64,000 bases of DNA from Bradyrhizobium genosp. SA-3 (GCF_004212635.1 NZ_PSRT01000023.1:1-64000), one strand, 5' to 3'. Positions 23,832 through 31,981 are shown, counted from the stretch's first letter. Program-made: numbers and translations. The notes: generated from the sequence alone by a model not told the origin.

Positions 23832-25073
23832 CTATTTCCCGTTCAGCGCAGCAGCGATCTTGCCTCCGATAGCTTCAACAGCACGGCGCGCGGCCTCGTC
23901 TGCCAAGTGGGCGTACCGGTGTGTGGTGCTCGGGTCGGCATGACCGAGCAGGGTACCGATCACAGGCAGGCCCATCTGATCGCCGATTCCGACGCTGGCA
24001 AAGCTATGCCGCAGGTCGTGGATCCTGACGCCAGTCACACCAGCCCGCTTGCAAATGGCAGTCCATGGGCGCTTGAGGTCTGCGCGCGGCTTCTCATTCT
24101 TAGTCGCGGCCGATTCACCCGCAATCACAAATGCGCCCAGCCTGGTCAGGCCCTTAATGATCTCGATGGCGGCGGTTGGCAGGTAGATCATTTTCTTGCC
24201 GGTCTTGGAGTCGGGCAACCGCAACACACCGTGCTGCAGATCGACTTCATCCCAGCGCAGGTGCAGGATCTCCCGCAAGCGCGCGCCGGTCAGCATAAGA
24301 AGCCGGATTGCGGCGGTGGCGTATGGTGACATTTTCACAAGCTGCCCGACAGGCGCGTGCTTCGCCTCGCCGGCATCTACTGGCAGGCCAACGGTCTCGG
24401 CCTCTATCATGGCGTTGCCAATCGCCAGCAGCTCGGCGGTCGTCAAATAGCGCTCGCGGCCTTCCTCTTCGTTCAGTTTGGCGCCGGACGCCGGATTCGT
24501 ACCTTCCGGCACGTGGCCGTGCCGTGCGCCCCAACCGTAGGCCGCAGACACGAGCTTGATCGCCCGATTAGCGGATACGCGGGCCTCGCGCGTCATCAGT
24601 GCGTGCGCGCGCTGTACGTCAACCCTGGTTAGCACCACGGCTTTGGTCGAGCCCATCCGAGGTTTGACGTGCTTCTTCAGCAGCATTCGATACAGCCCGG
24701 CGGTTGACGCCTTCTTGTGTTCGGCCACGTACTCGTCGATGTATTTGGAGACCAATTCCTCAACCGTCAGGCTGGCCCGCTCGTCGCTCCTATTCTGAGC
24801 AAGGTCTTTTCCCAGCGCCGCGTTAGCAATCGCCTTACGGGCCGCCTCGCGGGCCTCAGCGGCCTTCAGAGTGCCAACCCGCCCTAGCTTCAGCCGCTTC
24901 TTGGATCCCCCGGCCACGGGGCGGAATTCCGCGAAGTAGGTGCCGGTGCCCGTGGTCGTCCTGTAGAGACCGAAGCCGGCAAGATCGTCGTCGAAATAGT
25001 AGGTTGTCTTGTTCGGAACAGCGGACTTCATCAGCGCCGCTACGCTATCGGTCGTAATCCTAATCGTCGCCAT
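23832..25073 (-). CDS. Tyrosine-family site-specific integrase
   Basis: 413 residues. N-terminal DUF4102-like arm-binding region (residues 1-95, with FDDDLAGFGLYRTTTGTG and LGRVGTLKAAEAREAARKAI), a SAM-like core-binding domain, then the catalytic domain. Catalytic residues are visible: Arg in TGARLREILHLRW, the H-x-x-R box in HDLRHSFASVG, His in LLGHADPSTT and the nucleophile Tyr in THRYAHLADEA. It lies 151 bases inside attR and reads inward, away from it. It would recombine the 45-bp tRNA-Pro site. Confidence 0.96.
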   Translation of the reverse strand: MATIRITTDSVAALMKSAVPNKTTYYFDDDLAGFGLYRTTTGTGTYFAEFRPVAGGSKKRLKLGRVGTLKAAEAREAARKAIANAALGKDLAQNRSDERASLTVEELVSKYIDEYVAEHKKASTAGLYRMLLKKHVKPRMGSTKAVVLTRVDVQRAHALMTREARVSANRAIKLVSAAYGWGARHGHVPEGTNPASGAKLNEEEGRERYLTTAELLAIGNAMIEAETVGLPVDAGEAKHAPVGQLVKMSPYATAAIRLLMLTGARLREILHLRWDEVDLQHGVLRLPDSKTGKKMIYLPTAAIEIIKGLTRLGAFVIAGESAATKNEKPRADLKRPWTAICKRAGVTGVRIHDLRHSFASVGIGDQMGLPVIGTLLGHADPSTTHRYAHLADEAARRAVEAIGGKIAAALNGK

Positions 25074-25086
25074 GCCCCACCAAATT

Positions 25087-25107
25087 TATAGCCAGTATGT
25101 AGCCAGC
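25087..25107 (+). promoter_or_regulatory. Putative integrase arm-type sites, right end
   Basis: TATAGCCAG (25087-25095) and TATGTAGCCAGC (25096-25107) lie between the integrase start and attR. They repeat the motif found inside attL (7220-7241), including an exact 12-mer. They may also overlap the integrase promoter, allowing self-regulation. Confidence 0.5.
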
Positions 25108-25224
25108 ACTCTGACTATTGTCCTAGAAAAGGCAAGCGGTCATTGGTTGGATAACGTTTGATTCACAGATGTTTTTTGCGCTTCGTCCAACGTCTGGAAT
25201 GGCTATAAAACGGGTCGCGTATAA

Positions 25225-25269
25225 CTGGGAGACTAGGGGTCGGAGGTTCAAATCCTCTCGCTCCGACCA
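25225..25269 (+). repeat. Right attachment site (attR), 45-bp direct repeat
   Basis: Exact second copy of 7129-7173: anticodon loop to CCA of tRNA-Pro, without the 5' half of a tRNA upstream. Marks the right boundary of the element. Confidence 0.95.
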
Positions 25270-25765
25270 TTTTTTCCAACTCATCTGTCGGGTGGATTGA
25301 CCGTCGGTGTGGGGGCTGCTCCCAGCCGCGACGGATGCGTGTGACCAGAAGCGCTGGCCGCTTCGGCGGCCGGTGCATCAAAAAGTCGAAAAACAGCCCC
25401 ATGCACAGTAGCGATGTCATTGGAGAATAACGTTTTTCCGAATCGATTTGACGCGTCGGGCAAAACAGGGGCATGATGTCATCATGCCAGCGGTGTCGTG
25501 ATGGGAAGTATCTCCGACAGCCGGCTCCGTATCCCATGTTGGTAATGCGCGGAATTCGGAGTGCGCCATTTGCGAAGCGTCGGCACGCTCGCCAAGTTCG
25601 GGTGGCGCGAAATGCAAGTCAGCGTCAACTAACTCAGATCACGCAAAACTTTTGCAGAACGTCGCGCCGAAGGACGCGCCGCAGGCAATCAAGCCTTTGG
25701 CGGGTTCGTCGATAGCATGATGATGGGCCGATTTCCTAAGAGTCGCTTAACGTCTCAGGTCGTCG
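25270..25765. other. Non-coding stretch after attR
   Basis: About 500 bases without a convincing gene on either strand. Open frames here lack ribosome binding sites and recognisable composition. Confidence 0.5.
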
Positions 25766-26102
25766 CTACTGCCAAAGCCGGCGAGTGAGGTTGAGAAAGC
25801 CGGCGAAAGGCACGCCAACCAAAATGCCGACAGTGCCGTATGCGATCGCGAACAGCGCCGCCATCCATGGCCCTGAACTTGTCGCTATCCCGTAAGCCGC
25901 ACCAAGCCCGCCAAGTGCTCCAGCAATAACGATCATATTGCGATCGTTGGGCGCCTCAACGTTGTGAATGGGCGATCGCTTACGATCCAGGATCGGAGGA
26001 CCAAACGGCTGCCTTGACCCCGCAACTTGGGCAGGCAGCATCGTTCCCAGAGACCGAGTGTCCGCAGTCGTAGCAATCGATCAGTTTCTTGAGCTGTCTC
26101 AT
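25766..26102 (-). pseudogene. Zinc-ribbon membrane protein with a one-base frameshift
   Basis: From the ATG at 26102 the frame reads RQLKKLIDCYDCGHSVSGND, then AACPSCG, a CxxC...CxxC zinc ribbon, and soon stops. Shifting frame by one base in the C run at 26018-26021 (a G run on the coding strand) continues as SRQPFGPPILDRKRS and then two hydrophobic helices (MIVIAGALGGLGAAYG and WMAALFAIAYGTVGILVG). The joined product of about 111 residues looks like one natural protein. The run of four suggests slippage, a sequencing error or a true pseudogene. Confidence 0.7.
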
Positions 26103-26298
26103 GCTGGGGGCGGCGTTACTCTGCTGCCCCCTTTTAAAGCGATTGCGGGTGGGCGGTCATAAAATTGACTATATATTATTTATTTAATATGATTTAATAT
26201 TGGGGCGTTAATTGTACAGTGCCCGTGCCTGAGGCTTGGAGCCTAGAACATTGGGCATCTCCCTCAGCCACGCATCTTGGGGCAGGGACCCGGGTGGC

Positions 26299-26469
26299 AT
26301 GGATCGAGATCACCTTGACGCGATGTCCATTGATGAGCTGTGGGCGCTGCACACCGACGTGGGTCAGATCCTAGCAGTCAGACTGATCGCAGCAAAGCGC
26401 GACCTTGAGGAGCGGCTTAAACAGCTTCGCCAGAGAGCAGACTGGAAGGAACCGGGGATAAAACACTAA
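26299..26469 (+). pseudogene. H-NS-like protein, N-terminal fragment
   Basis: 56 residues from ATG 26299. DHLDAMSIDELWALHTDVGQ and IAAKRDLEERLKQLRQ match the N-terminal oligomerisation helix of H-NS-type proteins I recall from rhizobia. The C-terminal AT-hook-like DNA-binding part is missing: after LRQ the reading continues only 12 residues. A truncated protein of this kind could still bind full-length H-NS and interfere with it, but decay is simpler. Confidence 0.6.
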
Positions 26470-26633
26470 GGTACGACAGAGCCCCGGCGAGAGTGTTATA
26501 ATTCGTGATTAATTCGCATTAACTTATTTATTTTTTTGACTTGTGATGTGATTTAATTGTTGGCTCGGTATGCAAAAAGCGCGGCGCGGCCTGCCTACTC
26601 CATTTCCCTTGCGCCTGCTTGGAAGGTCCGGCC

Positions 26634-26852
26634 ATGACTGGTCTCCATCATTTCCAGAATTCCCCAGCGTCAATGCGATCGGCCGCTCCCTTCGAATGGG
26701 CCAACTTGCCCGAGGCGGGCAATCGCGGCGGTCGAGCGGATGCCGCTGCCGCTGTTCTTCGGCACCGCTTCGAAGCGCTCGCTGCTCAGATTGCCGAATT
26801 GGAAGCACTTCGCGAACTCGTCCTTGAGGCTGAGCAGAAGATCGCCTCTTGA
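26634..26852 (+). CDS. Unknown small helical protein
   Basis: 72 residues from ATG 26634. GLHHFQNSPASMRSAAPFEW, then AVLRHRFEALAAQIAELEAL and a final acidic helix. Coiled-coil-like C-terminal half. Not recognised. Confidence 0.45.
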   Translation: MTGLHHFQNSPASMRSAAPFEWANLPEAGNRGGRADAAAAVLRHRFEALAAQIAELEALRELVLEAEQKIAS

Positions 26853-26932
26853 ACTGAACAACGCAGCTGCCTCCGCTCATGTCGGCTGTCCGCGCCAGAT
26901 GAAACGCCTGCCACAGCGCAGCAGCACCAAGG

Positions 26933-27142
26933 TCACTTCTGCGCCAGCTTAATCGTTGCCACGGGCCACTTTCCGGGATGGCCAGCAATGGAAAGACGCA
27001 AGCCGTGCGCTTCGTCCAAGTACAATTCCTCGACAGTCCCTGCTGTGCCGTCCGTGAGCACCACCGCCTTACCGATCAATTCTGTCTCGGCTTCGTGATA
27101 TTCGCGTAGAATAGCAGAGGCGTGAGCTTTAGCCCGAGGCAT
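26933..27142 (-). CDS. Small PRC-barrel-like protein
   Basis: 69 residues from the ATG at 27142. REYHEAETELIGKAVVLTDG, TAGTVEELYLDEAHGLRLSI, GKWPVATIKLAQK forms a short beta-barrel-like pattern similar to PRC-barrel domains. I recall close relatives in Bradyrhizobium. Function unknown; RNA or protein contact is possible. Confidence 0.6.
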   Translation of the reverse strand: MPRAKAHASAILREYHEAETELIGKAVVLTDGTAGTVEELYLDEAHGLRLSIAGHPGKWPVATIKLAQK

Positions 27143-27237
27143 CTGCCGCATCTCGTCCTGGCTATGCGAGCAAAACCGCCTAGACTGAACTGCGTTCCTT
27201 TCGCCTATCGGAGTAGAAAGGGTCGGCGAGACGGAGA

Positions 27238-27720
27238 TCATAACTCCCGATCCATCGCAGCATGGCTGCGGTTCTTCACCTTGATCCAGTGCTTCTGCCG
27301 ACCGCCTCGGTACGGCCGATCGCGATGCTTGGAGACCAAGCCCTCAAGTCCCATCCGGCAAGCCGCCCGAAATAAGTCGGGCCCGATCTCGCCGCGCTCG
27401 AAGGGTGCCACACTGATCCCATCCGGCCGGCGGGCCAATAGCTGCTGCAGATTTGCTTTGCGCAGGTGGAGGGGCAGGGACCGCAGATCATCGCCGCCCA
27501 TCACGAGGATATCGAAGGCGTAGAGCTGCACCTCATGGTCGTGTTGACGGCTGTGCAGAGCGTTGAAGTCGCTGATGCCGTCCACGCCGAGGATCACGGC
27601 CTCGCCATCGATCACAAAGCGCTTCTGCCGGTTCTTCAGCGCGGCCTCAGCAATCTAGGGATAGCGCTTCGTCCAGTCGGTGCCGTTTCGAGAGAGGAGG
27701 CGCACGCTCTCGTTCTCACG
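27238..27720 (-). pseudogene. ATP-dependent DNA ligase (LigD-type) fragment with internal stop
   Basis: Reverse-strand reading gives RENESVRLLSRNGTDWTKRY, then P, a TAG at 27655-27657, then IAEAALKNRQKRFVIDGEAV and FNALHSRQHDHEVQLYAFDI, GLEGLVSKHRDRPYRGG and HWIKVKNR. These are the core motifs of ATP-dependent ligases (DGEAV, YAFDIL, EGLVSK, WIKVK). The TAG stands where Trp (TGG) is expected. The gene is also cut at the 5' end: the AMP-Lys motif is missing upstream of about 27720. The oligonucleotide-binding domain is absent too, so this cannot be active. Confidence 0.85.
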
Positions 27721-27850
27721 AAGCGTTCGCTGCGTCATCCAGACACAATGCCGATTAACTTGGATTATTGTTTAAATTTTAAATGCCAGATAAACTCTCA
27801 TTTAATTCGCAGGCTGCTCGGGGGAGCGCAACCTAGGAGAGTAGATATTC

Positions 27851-28081
27851 ATGAAGATCACCTTGGGCGTTCTTTCCGCAGCGGCATTTGCTCTGACTCT
27901 GGCGATGACCGTGTCACCTGCCTCGGCTTGCAACGGCAACGGGAATTGTCCCAACGCGCCCGGCCAAAATAAGCCAGGCCATGTCAGTGGCGCCCCGGGG
28001 CCGATCGCGGGCGCAGGTCTTCCCCTTCTTGCGGTTGGATACGGCGTGTACTGGCTAGTAAGACGGCGGCGGACCCGCTAG
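27851..28081 (+). CDS. Small secreted or membrane-anchored protein
   Basis: 76 residues. Signal peptide KITLGVLSAAAFALTLAMTV with cleavage near ASA-C, a Gly/Asn/Pro-rich linker (GQNKPGHVSGAPGP), then a hydrophobic segment AGAGLPLLAVGYGVYWLV followed by a basic RRRRTR tail. The order resembles a C-terminal sorting-type anchor. Ribosome site GGAGAG. Function unknown. Confidence 0.65.
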   Translation: MKITLGVLSAAAFALTLAMTVSPASACNGNGNCPNAPGQNKPGHVSGAPGPIAGAGLPLLAVGYGVYWLVRRRRTR

Positions 28082-28183
28082 TCGCACGTAGTCGTCCCGC
28101 GATCGCTTTATGCCTGAAATTAGGACAGGAACATTCCCGCGATTACCAAGTTTTCCCGATACCCTTCCCCAAGGGTGACCCCG

Positions 28184-28276
28184 AGTGGCCCCAGCTCCAA
28201 TCCCGCCAAATATCCCCGCGAGCTGGGGCCCTTTTTCGAGGCCTCAGCTTCATCCCATTGCCCGGAGCTGAGGCCT
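28184..28276 (+). terminator. Two consecutive hairpins with T runs
   Basis: GGCCCCAGCT (28188) pairs with AGCTGGGGCC (28221) and is followed by CTTTTT. Then GGCCTCAGCT (28240) pairs with AGCTGAGGCC (28266) and is followed by TTTTCTT. These look like tandem intrinsic terminators after the small secreted protein, or a short structured RNA. Confidence 0.5.
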
Positions 28277-28407
28277 TTTCTTCGCGCCCGTGATCCGGCC
28301 GCCCAGATGACCCTCGCGAACGTGCCGATGGGAGAGAGATTCCGCCAAGAGCGAGTTGAGGTAAGCCACTAGATTTTAGGAATAAGGACGGGCCCACGCG
28401 TCAGCCC

Positions 28408-28470
28408 GGAATTACGGTGACATTGCTGGACTGCACCCCTAAAGTGAGACACGATAATTACAGTGACAGG
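28408..28470 (+). repeat. Short repeats GGAATTACGGTGACA-type, direct pair
   Basis: GGAATTACGGTGACATTGC (28408) and AATTACAGTGACAGG (28456) repeat one motif 48 bases apart. The same motif returns at 29185 and, inverted, at 29264. The 28082-28755 interval otherwise holds no gene that I can support. Confidence 0.5.
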
Positions 28471-28755
28471 CATCGCCGGTCATCCGGTCGGTGAGTTTGC
28501 GCACGAGCTCGGTGTAATTTTCGTCGGCAATCAATGGCATTGCAATTCCCTTTAGCCCACCATTAGCGGTGCGCCGCCATAGATTCATATTCGCGGAATC
28601 GCGTCAACCCATTGAATTACTTGCGGAATGTGAGTCAGCGCTGACTTACTCGCGCTGCCCTGACCAGCGAATTTCCCAGGGCGGGATCGGTAATGATTCG
28701 ACATTCGATTTAATTCTAGTTAATTTTAGTCGTTTAAATGGAGCGGGAGCCGATT

Positions 28756-28974
28756 ATGTTAAGATTAATTTTCGTCCCTGTTTTGGTAATGGGTGTAGCG
28801 TCCGCACAAGCGCAGCAAGGCACCGCTCCGAAAGGCTCGGTGGATCAAGCAAAACTCGCGAAATGCAGACAGCTAGCTAAGGATCGCGGCTTCACTTCGG
28901 GGATGGAGAATGCGAAGGGAGCTAATGGACCGCGACAGTTCGTGATCGCTTGCATGCAAGGGAAGCAAAGCTAG
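28756..28974 (+). CDS. Small periplasmic protein
   Basis: 72 residues from ATG 28756 with GGGAG ahead. Signal peptide LRLIFVPVLVMGVASAQA with cleavage before QQGT. The mature part VDQAKLAKCRQLAKDRGFTS, then PRQFVIACMQGKQS has two Cys that could form a disulfide. Unknown role; it resembles small secreted Bradyrhizobium proteins. Confidence 0.6.
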   Translation: MLRLIFVPVLVMGVASAQAQQGTAPKGSVDQAKLAKCRQLAKDRGFTSGMENAKGANGPRQFVIACMQGKQS

Positions 28975-29184
28975 TAGTTACCCGATCACTTTTGCGCGTC
29001 CGGCGACATTGCTGACGCTCGCATGATCCTTTGGACCTCGCTGTAAGTCCATTCAGCTTCCCGGCGAAGGGGATGGTTGATGGTGAGTGTGCGGGGCCCG
29101 ACGTGGATACTCGCCGGTAGTTTCGCATGCTGTAGGTGCCCAACCGTCATCGCAGGGCTTCGTGTCGATCTTGAACTTGAATTG

Positions 29185-29283
29185 GGAATTGCGGTGACAG
29201 TGCTTCAACTGATCTAACGCGCCTTCCACATCATGTCGGAGGACTCTACCTCGATCCAAATAAGTGCACTATCACCGCAATTT
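29185..29283. repeat. Inverted pair of the AATTGCGGTGACAGTGC motif
   Basis: GGAATTGCGGTGACAGTGC at 29185-29203 and its near-reverse complement GTGCACTATCACCGCAATTT at 29264-29283 face each other about 60 bases apart, with no gene between. This looks like the ends of a small non-autonomous element. The 28975-29354 interval is otherwise empty. Confidence 0.5.
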
Positions 29284-29354
29284 CTGAATGATGGCGCATT
29301 AGCGTCGGAGTTCTTTTAATTGCAGGCAATTTCGCTTCGGCGCCGGTTGTGTGT

Positions 29355-29885
29355 TCACAACACCTCGGCACGAATCTGAGCCACGCCACGATCCGTAATC
29401 CCCAAGCTGCGCGCAGCAGCCAGCGAAAGGTCGAGGACACGACTGCGGACGAACGGACCGCGGTCATTGACTGTAACGATGACGCTTCGGCTGCCGTGAG
29501 TGACGCGCAACTTGGTGCCGAAAGGCAGGCGGCGGTGCGCCGCTGTTAGCCGATTACGATCAAACGATGAACCGCTCGCAGTCTTGCCTTTGAAATAAGA
29601 ATAGTAGGAGGCTTTGCCGGAAAAGACTCGATTAGAAGATTGGGCTCCGAAACGGTCTTTCGAGGGCTCTTCCGGAGTCGGAGGTTGGGCTTGCTGTGGG
29701 GTCGAAGGTGGCGCTTGCGTTTCGTCCTTCTTTGTCTGGTCGAGCCCTTCAGGAGCTGGCTCCGCGTGAGCTTTTGGAATGATGAACCACCTCTCATCGA
29801 AGGTTTGCGCGACAGCAGGAGTCGAGTAGATCGCCATCCAAGCTGGGATTGTTGCAATCGTGATCATTCTACAAAGAACTTGCAT
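29355..29885 (-). CDS. RlpA-like septal-ring/double-psi beta-barrel lipoprotein-type protein
   Basis: 176 residues from the ATG at 29885 (other ATGs at 29897 and 29867). Hydrophobic leader, then a Pro/Gln/Glu-rich linker (residues 40-75), then the double-psi barrel: GKASYYSYFKGKTASGSSFD, LTAAHRRLPFGTKLRVTH, VTVNDRGPFVRSRVLDLSL. These are the RlpA signatures, including the Asp and His of the active cleft. Family role: lytic transglycosylase activity on denuded glycan strands. No lipobox Cys is clear and there is no SPOR domain, so it is a short family member. Confidence 0.85.
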   Translation of the reverse strand: MQVLCRMITIATIPAWMAIYSTPAVAQTFDERWFIIPKAHAEPAPEGLDQTKKDETQAPPSTPQQAQPPTPEEPSKDRFGAQSSNRVFSGKASYYSYFKGKTASGSSFDRNRLTAAHRRLPFGTKLRVTHGSRSVIVTVNDRGPFVRSRVLDLSLAAARSLGITDRGVAQIRAEVL

Positions 29886-29897
29886 GATCGGCCTCAC

Positions 29898-30260
29898 GCA
29901 TGAAAACTGATGGACAATGCAAACTCATCGGCCTGTGTTCCTGCACACGCATTCTCGTGCAGACAAAGGTGAGTGCATACCGATGGTTCGATGCGTAGTT
30001 CCGAGAGTACTTAGGCGCAGCGCAGCAAGCAGTTGTCTCGCTGCGGCGCATCACGCCGTAGATCTGCAACCCGAAGGCACGAGATTGCCGCGTCCAGCAG
30101 CCGCTGCTTGGCTTCTCCGATAGCGTAGTCCTTCGATCTCGAAACTGCTCGAGCTTCGCAATTTGCGTTAGCTGCCAAAACGCTCGTCGGGCAAGGTAGA
30201 GATCGATAACCTTCTGGGACTTGTCGACGCTCTAGCAATGAGCGCTTGCAATATCGACTG
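29898..30260. other. Non-coding stretch
   Basis: About 360 bases between the RlpA-like gene and the TetR gene. I see only weak frames without ribosome binding sites. Confidence 0.45.
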
Positions 30261-30893
30261 CTAAGCGGTTGGTCGCAAATACCCCACCAGCATCCGCGTC
30301 GTCTCGTCCACCAGCGTCCGCACCATTTTCTCCGACAGCATCTCGGCCTGGTTCAGCACGGTGTTGTGCGCGACCGCTTCGATCGCGCTCACGCAGATGA
30401 ACGTCGCCAGGGCCGGGTCGATCTTGCGCATCTCCTTGCGGCGGCTTTCGAGATAGGTGCGCACGAGAGCGTGGACCTCGCGGTTGAAGGCTTCGACGTC
30501 TTTGAGCTGGCCGGTGCGCGGGATCTGCTCGGCGAGGACGCGGTGCAGCTTCGGGTCGATGCGGTGGGCTTCGATTGCGACGGTGACGAGTTTTCTCACG
30601 GCATTTTCGATCGGCAGGTCGGCGACTTCGACGAGCGCGGCGCGGACGAGGCCCATGATCTCTTCATTGTGACGCTCGATCACGGCGGCGACGAGGGCCT
30701 CCTTGCTCGGAAAATACTGGTAGAGCGAGCCGACGCTGACGCCGGCGATTTCGGCGATGCGGTTGGTGCTTGCTTTCTCGAAGCCTTCGCGGACCAGAAT
30801 GCGAGCGGTTGCCTCGACCAGCGCATCGACGGTGGCGCGGGATCTCGCCTGCGAGGCATTTTTCCGGGGTTTTGTCGGCGGTTTGCGCGCCAT
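30261..30893 (-). CDS. TetR-family transcriptional repressor
   Basis: 210 residues from the ATG at 30893 (longer starts at 30941 and 30950 would run through the operator). The HTH is RILVREGFEKASTNRIAEIA, then GVSVGSLYQYFPSKEALVAA, the TetR signature. A ligand-binding helical domain follows. It is divergent from the esterase gene at 31016 with palindromes between, so it probably represses that gene and itself. Confidence 0.92.
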   Translation of the reverse strand: MARKPPTKPRKNASQARSRATVDALVEATARILVREGFEKASTNRIAEIAGVSVGSLYQYFPSKEALVAAVIERHNEEIMGLVRAALVEVADLPIENAVRKLVTVAIEAHRIDPKLHRVLAEQIPRTGQLKDVEAFNREVHALVRTYLESRRKEMRKIDPALATFICVSAIEAVAHNTVLNQAEMLSEKMVRTLVDETTRMLVGYLRPTA

Positions 30894-30908
30894 GGCTTTG
30901 AGATCCGA

Positions 30909-30941
30909 ATGCGAGTAGGAAAAGCGAGCGAATGCTCGCAT
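30909..30941. promoter_or_regulatory. Candidate TetR operator
   Basis: GCGAGC-GAAT-GCTCGC (30924-30939) is a perfect 6-4-6 palindrome. A wider pair ATGCGAG (30909) and CTCGCAT (30935) overlaps it. It lies between the divergent TetR and esterase starts, the expected place for an autoregulated operator. Confidence 0.6.
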
Positions 30942-31015
30942 TATATCCACATATGGCGGCGGGTCGGCAAGCGTCTCTGTCGCCCCGAGAGATCAAGCCA
31001 GGCGGAGAGGTGGCC

Positions 31016-31981
31016 ATGAGCGTCGCAAAGATGTTGTCGTCCCTGCAGTTTTGCCCTGACTTCGGCGCGTTGCGCAGCGGAGATCCCGCGCCGAGCTTGC
31101 AGAGCCGCTGCTTCAATGCGCTGTTGCGGCAGCTTCCGTTCAAGCAGCAGCTTGCCTCAGCCGAGGCCGTGCAGGCGCGTGTTCAGAAGCTCGCATTACA
31201 GCCGGCCTCGTATGAGCCGACGGGACTGGGCCGCGGCGTCGAGGTGACGTTGACGAAGATGGGCGGCTGGCCTGTGTACTACACCGCACCGTCGTCGGGC
31301 CATGAGGGCTGCAATCACGTCATGTTCCTGCATGGCGGTGGTTTCATCAACGAGATCGTGCCGGCGCATTGGCGCTTCATTGGCGAGATGACGCGGAAGG
31401 CGCGCGTCGTTTGCGTCGTGCCGATCTATCCGCTGGCGCCGCGCGCGACCGCGAAGGAGATCGTGCCGGCGACGGCGGAGCTGTTGCGCATGCTGCTGGA
31501 AGACGCGGGGGCCGCAAAGGTCACGGTGGTCGGCAATTCCGCCGGCGCCGGTCTTGCGCTCGCCGCCTGTCAGTGGCTGCGCGATCGTGGGCACCGGCAG
31601 CCGGCCCGCCTGGTGCTGATCTCGCCCGCGGCCGATGCCTCGGTCAGCCGTGCGGAGCAGGTGGCGCTTGCGGCACGCGATCCCATTCAGGACATTCCGG
31701 GCATCGTCGAGGCAGGACGGCTCTATGCCGGCGAACTCGATGTCGGTCATCCCTTCGTCAGTCCGCTCAACGGCGCTTTCCGCGCGCTCGCGCCGATGAC
31801 GATCTTCTCGGGCACGCGCGACCTTCTGTATCCCGACAGCGTCGATCTTGCGGAGCGGGCGAGGGCAGTGGGTGTGGCGGTCGAGCTGCATCTGCTCCGT
31901 GACCAGCCGCACAATTATGCGCTGATGCCGACCCCGGAGGGGCGACGTGCGCGTGCGCTCATTTTGCGCGCAGTGGCTTAA
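31016..31981 (+). CDS. Alpha/beta-hydrolase esterase (hormone-sensitive-lipase family)
   Basis: 321 residues from the ATG at 31016. The oxyanion motif is HGGGF (MFLHGGGFINEI). The nucleophile elbow is VVGNSAGAGLALA (G-x-S-x-G), the acid is in TIFSGTRDLLYPD, and the His is in LRDQPHNYALMP. This is the HSL/acetyl-hydrolase layout. The frame is open further upstream, but that part overlaps the TetR region. It is divergent from TetR and probably induced when the TetR ligand appears. Confidence 0.88.
   Translation: MSVAKMLSSLQFCPDFGALRSGDPAPSLQSRCFNALLRQLPFKQQLASAEAVQARVQKLALQPASYEPTGLGRGVEVTLTKMGGWPVYYTAPSSGHEGCNHVMFLHGGGFINEIVPAHWRFIGEMTRKARVVCVVPIYPLAPRATAKEIVPATAELLRMLLEDAGAAKVTVVGNSAGAGLALAACQWLRDRGHRQPARLVLISPAADASVSRAEQVALAARDPIQDIPGIVEAGRLYAGELDVGHPFVSPLNGAFRALAPMTIFSGTRDLLYPDSVDLAERARAVGVAVELHLLRDQPHNYALMPTPEGRRARALILRAVA

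Larger units (their letters stand above)
7129..25269. mobile_element. 18.1-kb integrated phage-derived or satellite element in tRNA-Pro
   Basis: The element is bounded by the two 45-bp repeats and carries its own tyrosine integrase at the right end. Inside are an AlpA-like HTH gene, an AAA_25 ATPase, iteron-like repeats, a prohead protease, a P27 small terminase, tail-fibre-like and tape-measure-like genes, a DUF4393/Abi-alpha-like gene, two Ntn-hydrolase-like genes and about fifteen small proteins of unknown role. Large terminase, portal and major capsid genes are not seen. Whether it mobilises with a helper phage or is a decayed prophage cannot be decided from sequence alone. Confidence 0.92.

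Noticed and set aside
25163..25537. 124-codon minus-strand frame crossing attR
   Set aside because: It translates through the tRNA-derived repeat and shows no domain; tRNA 3' ends often give such chance frames.
30011..30238. 75-codon minus-strand frame downstream of TetR
   Set aside because: No start signal, no family resemblance and atypical composition.
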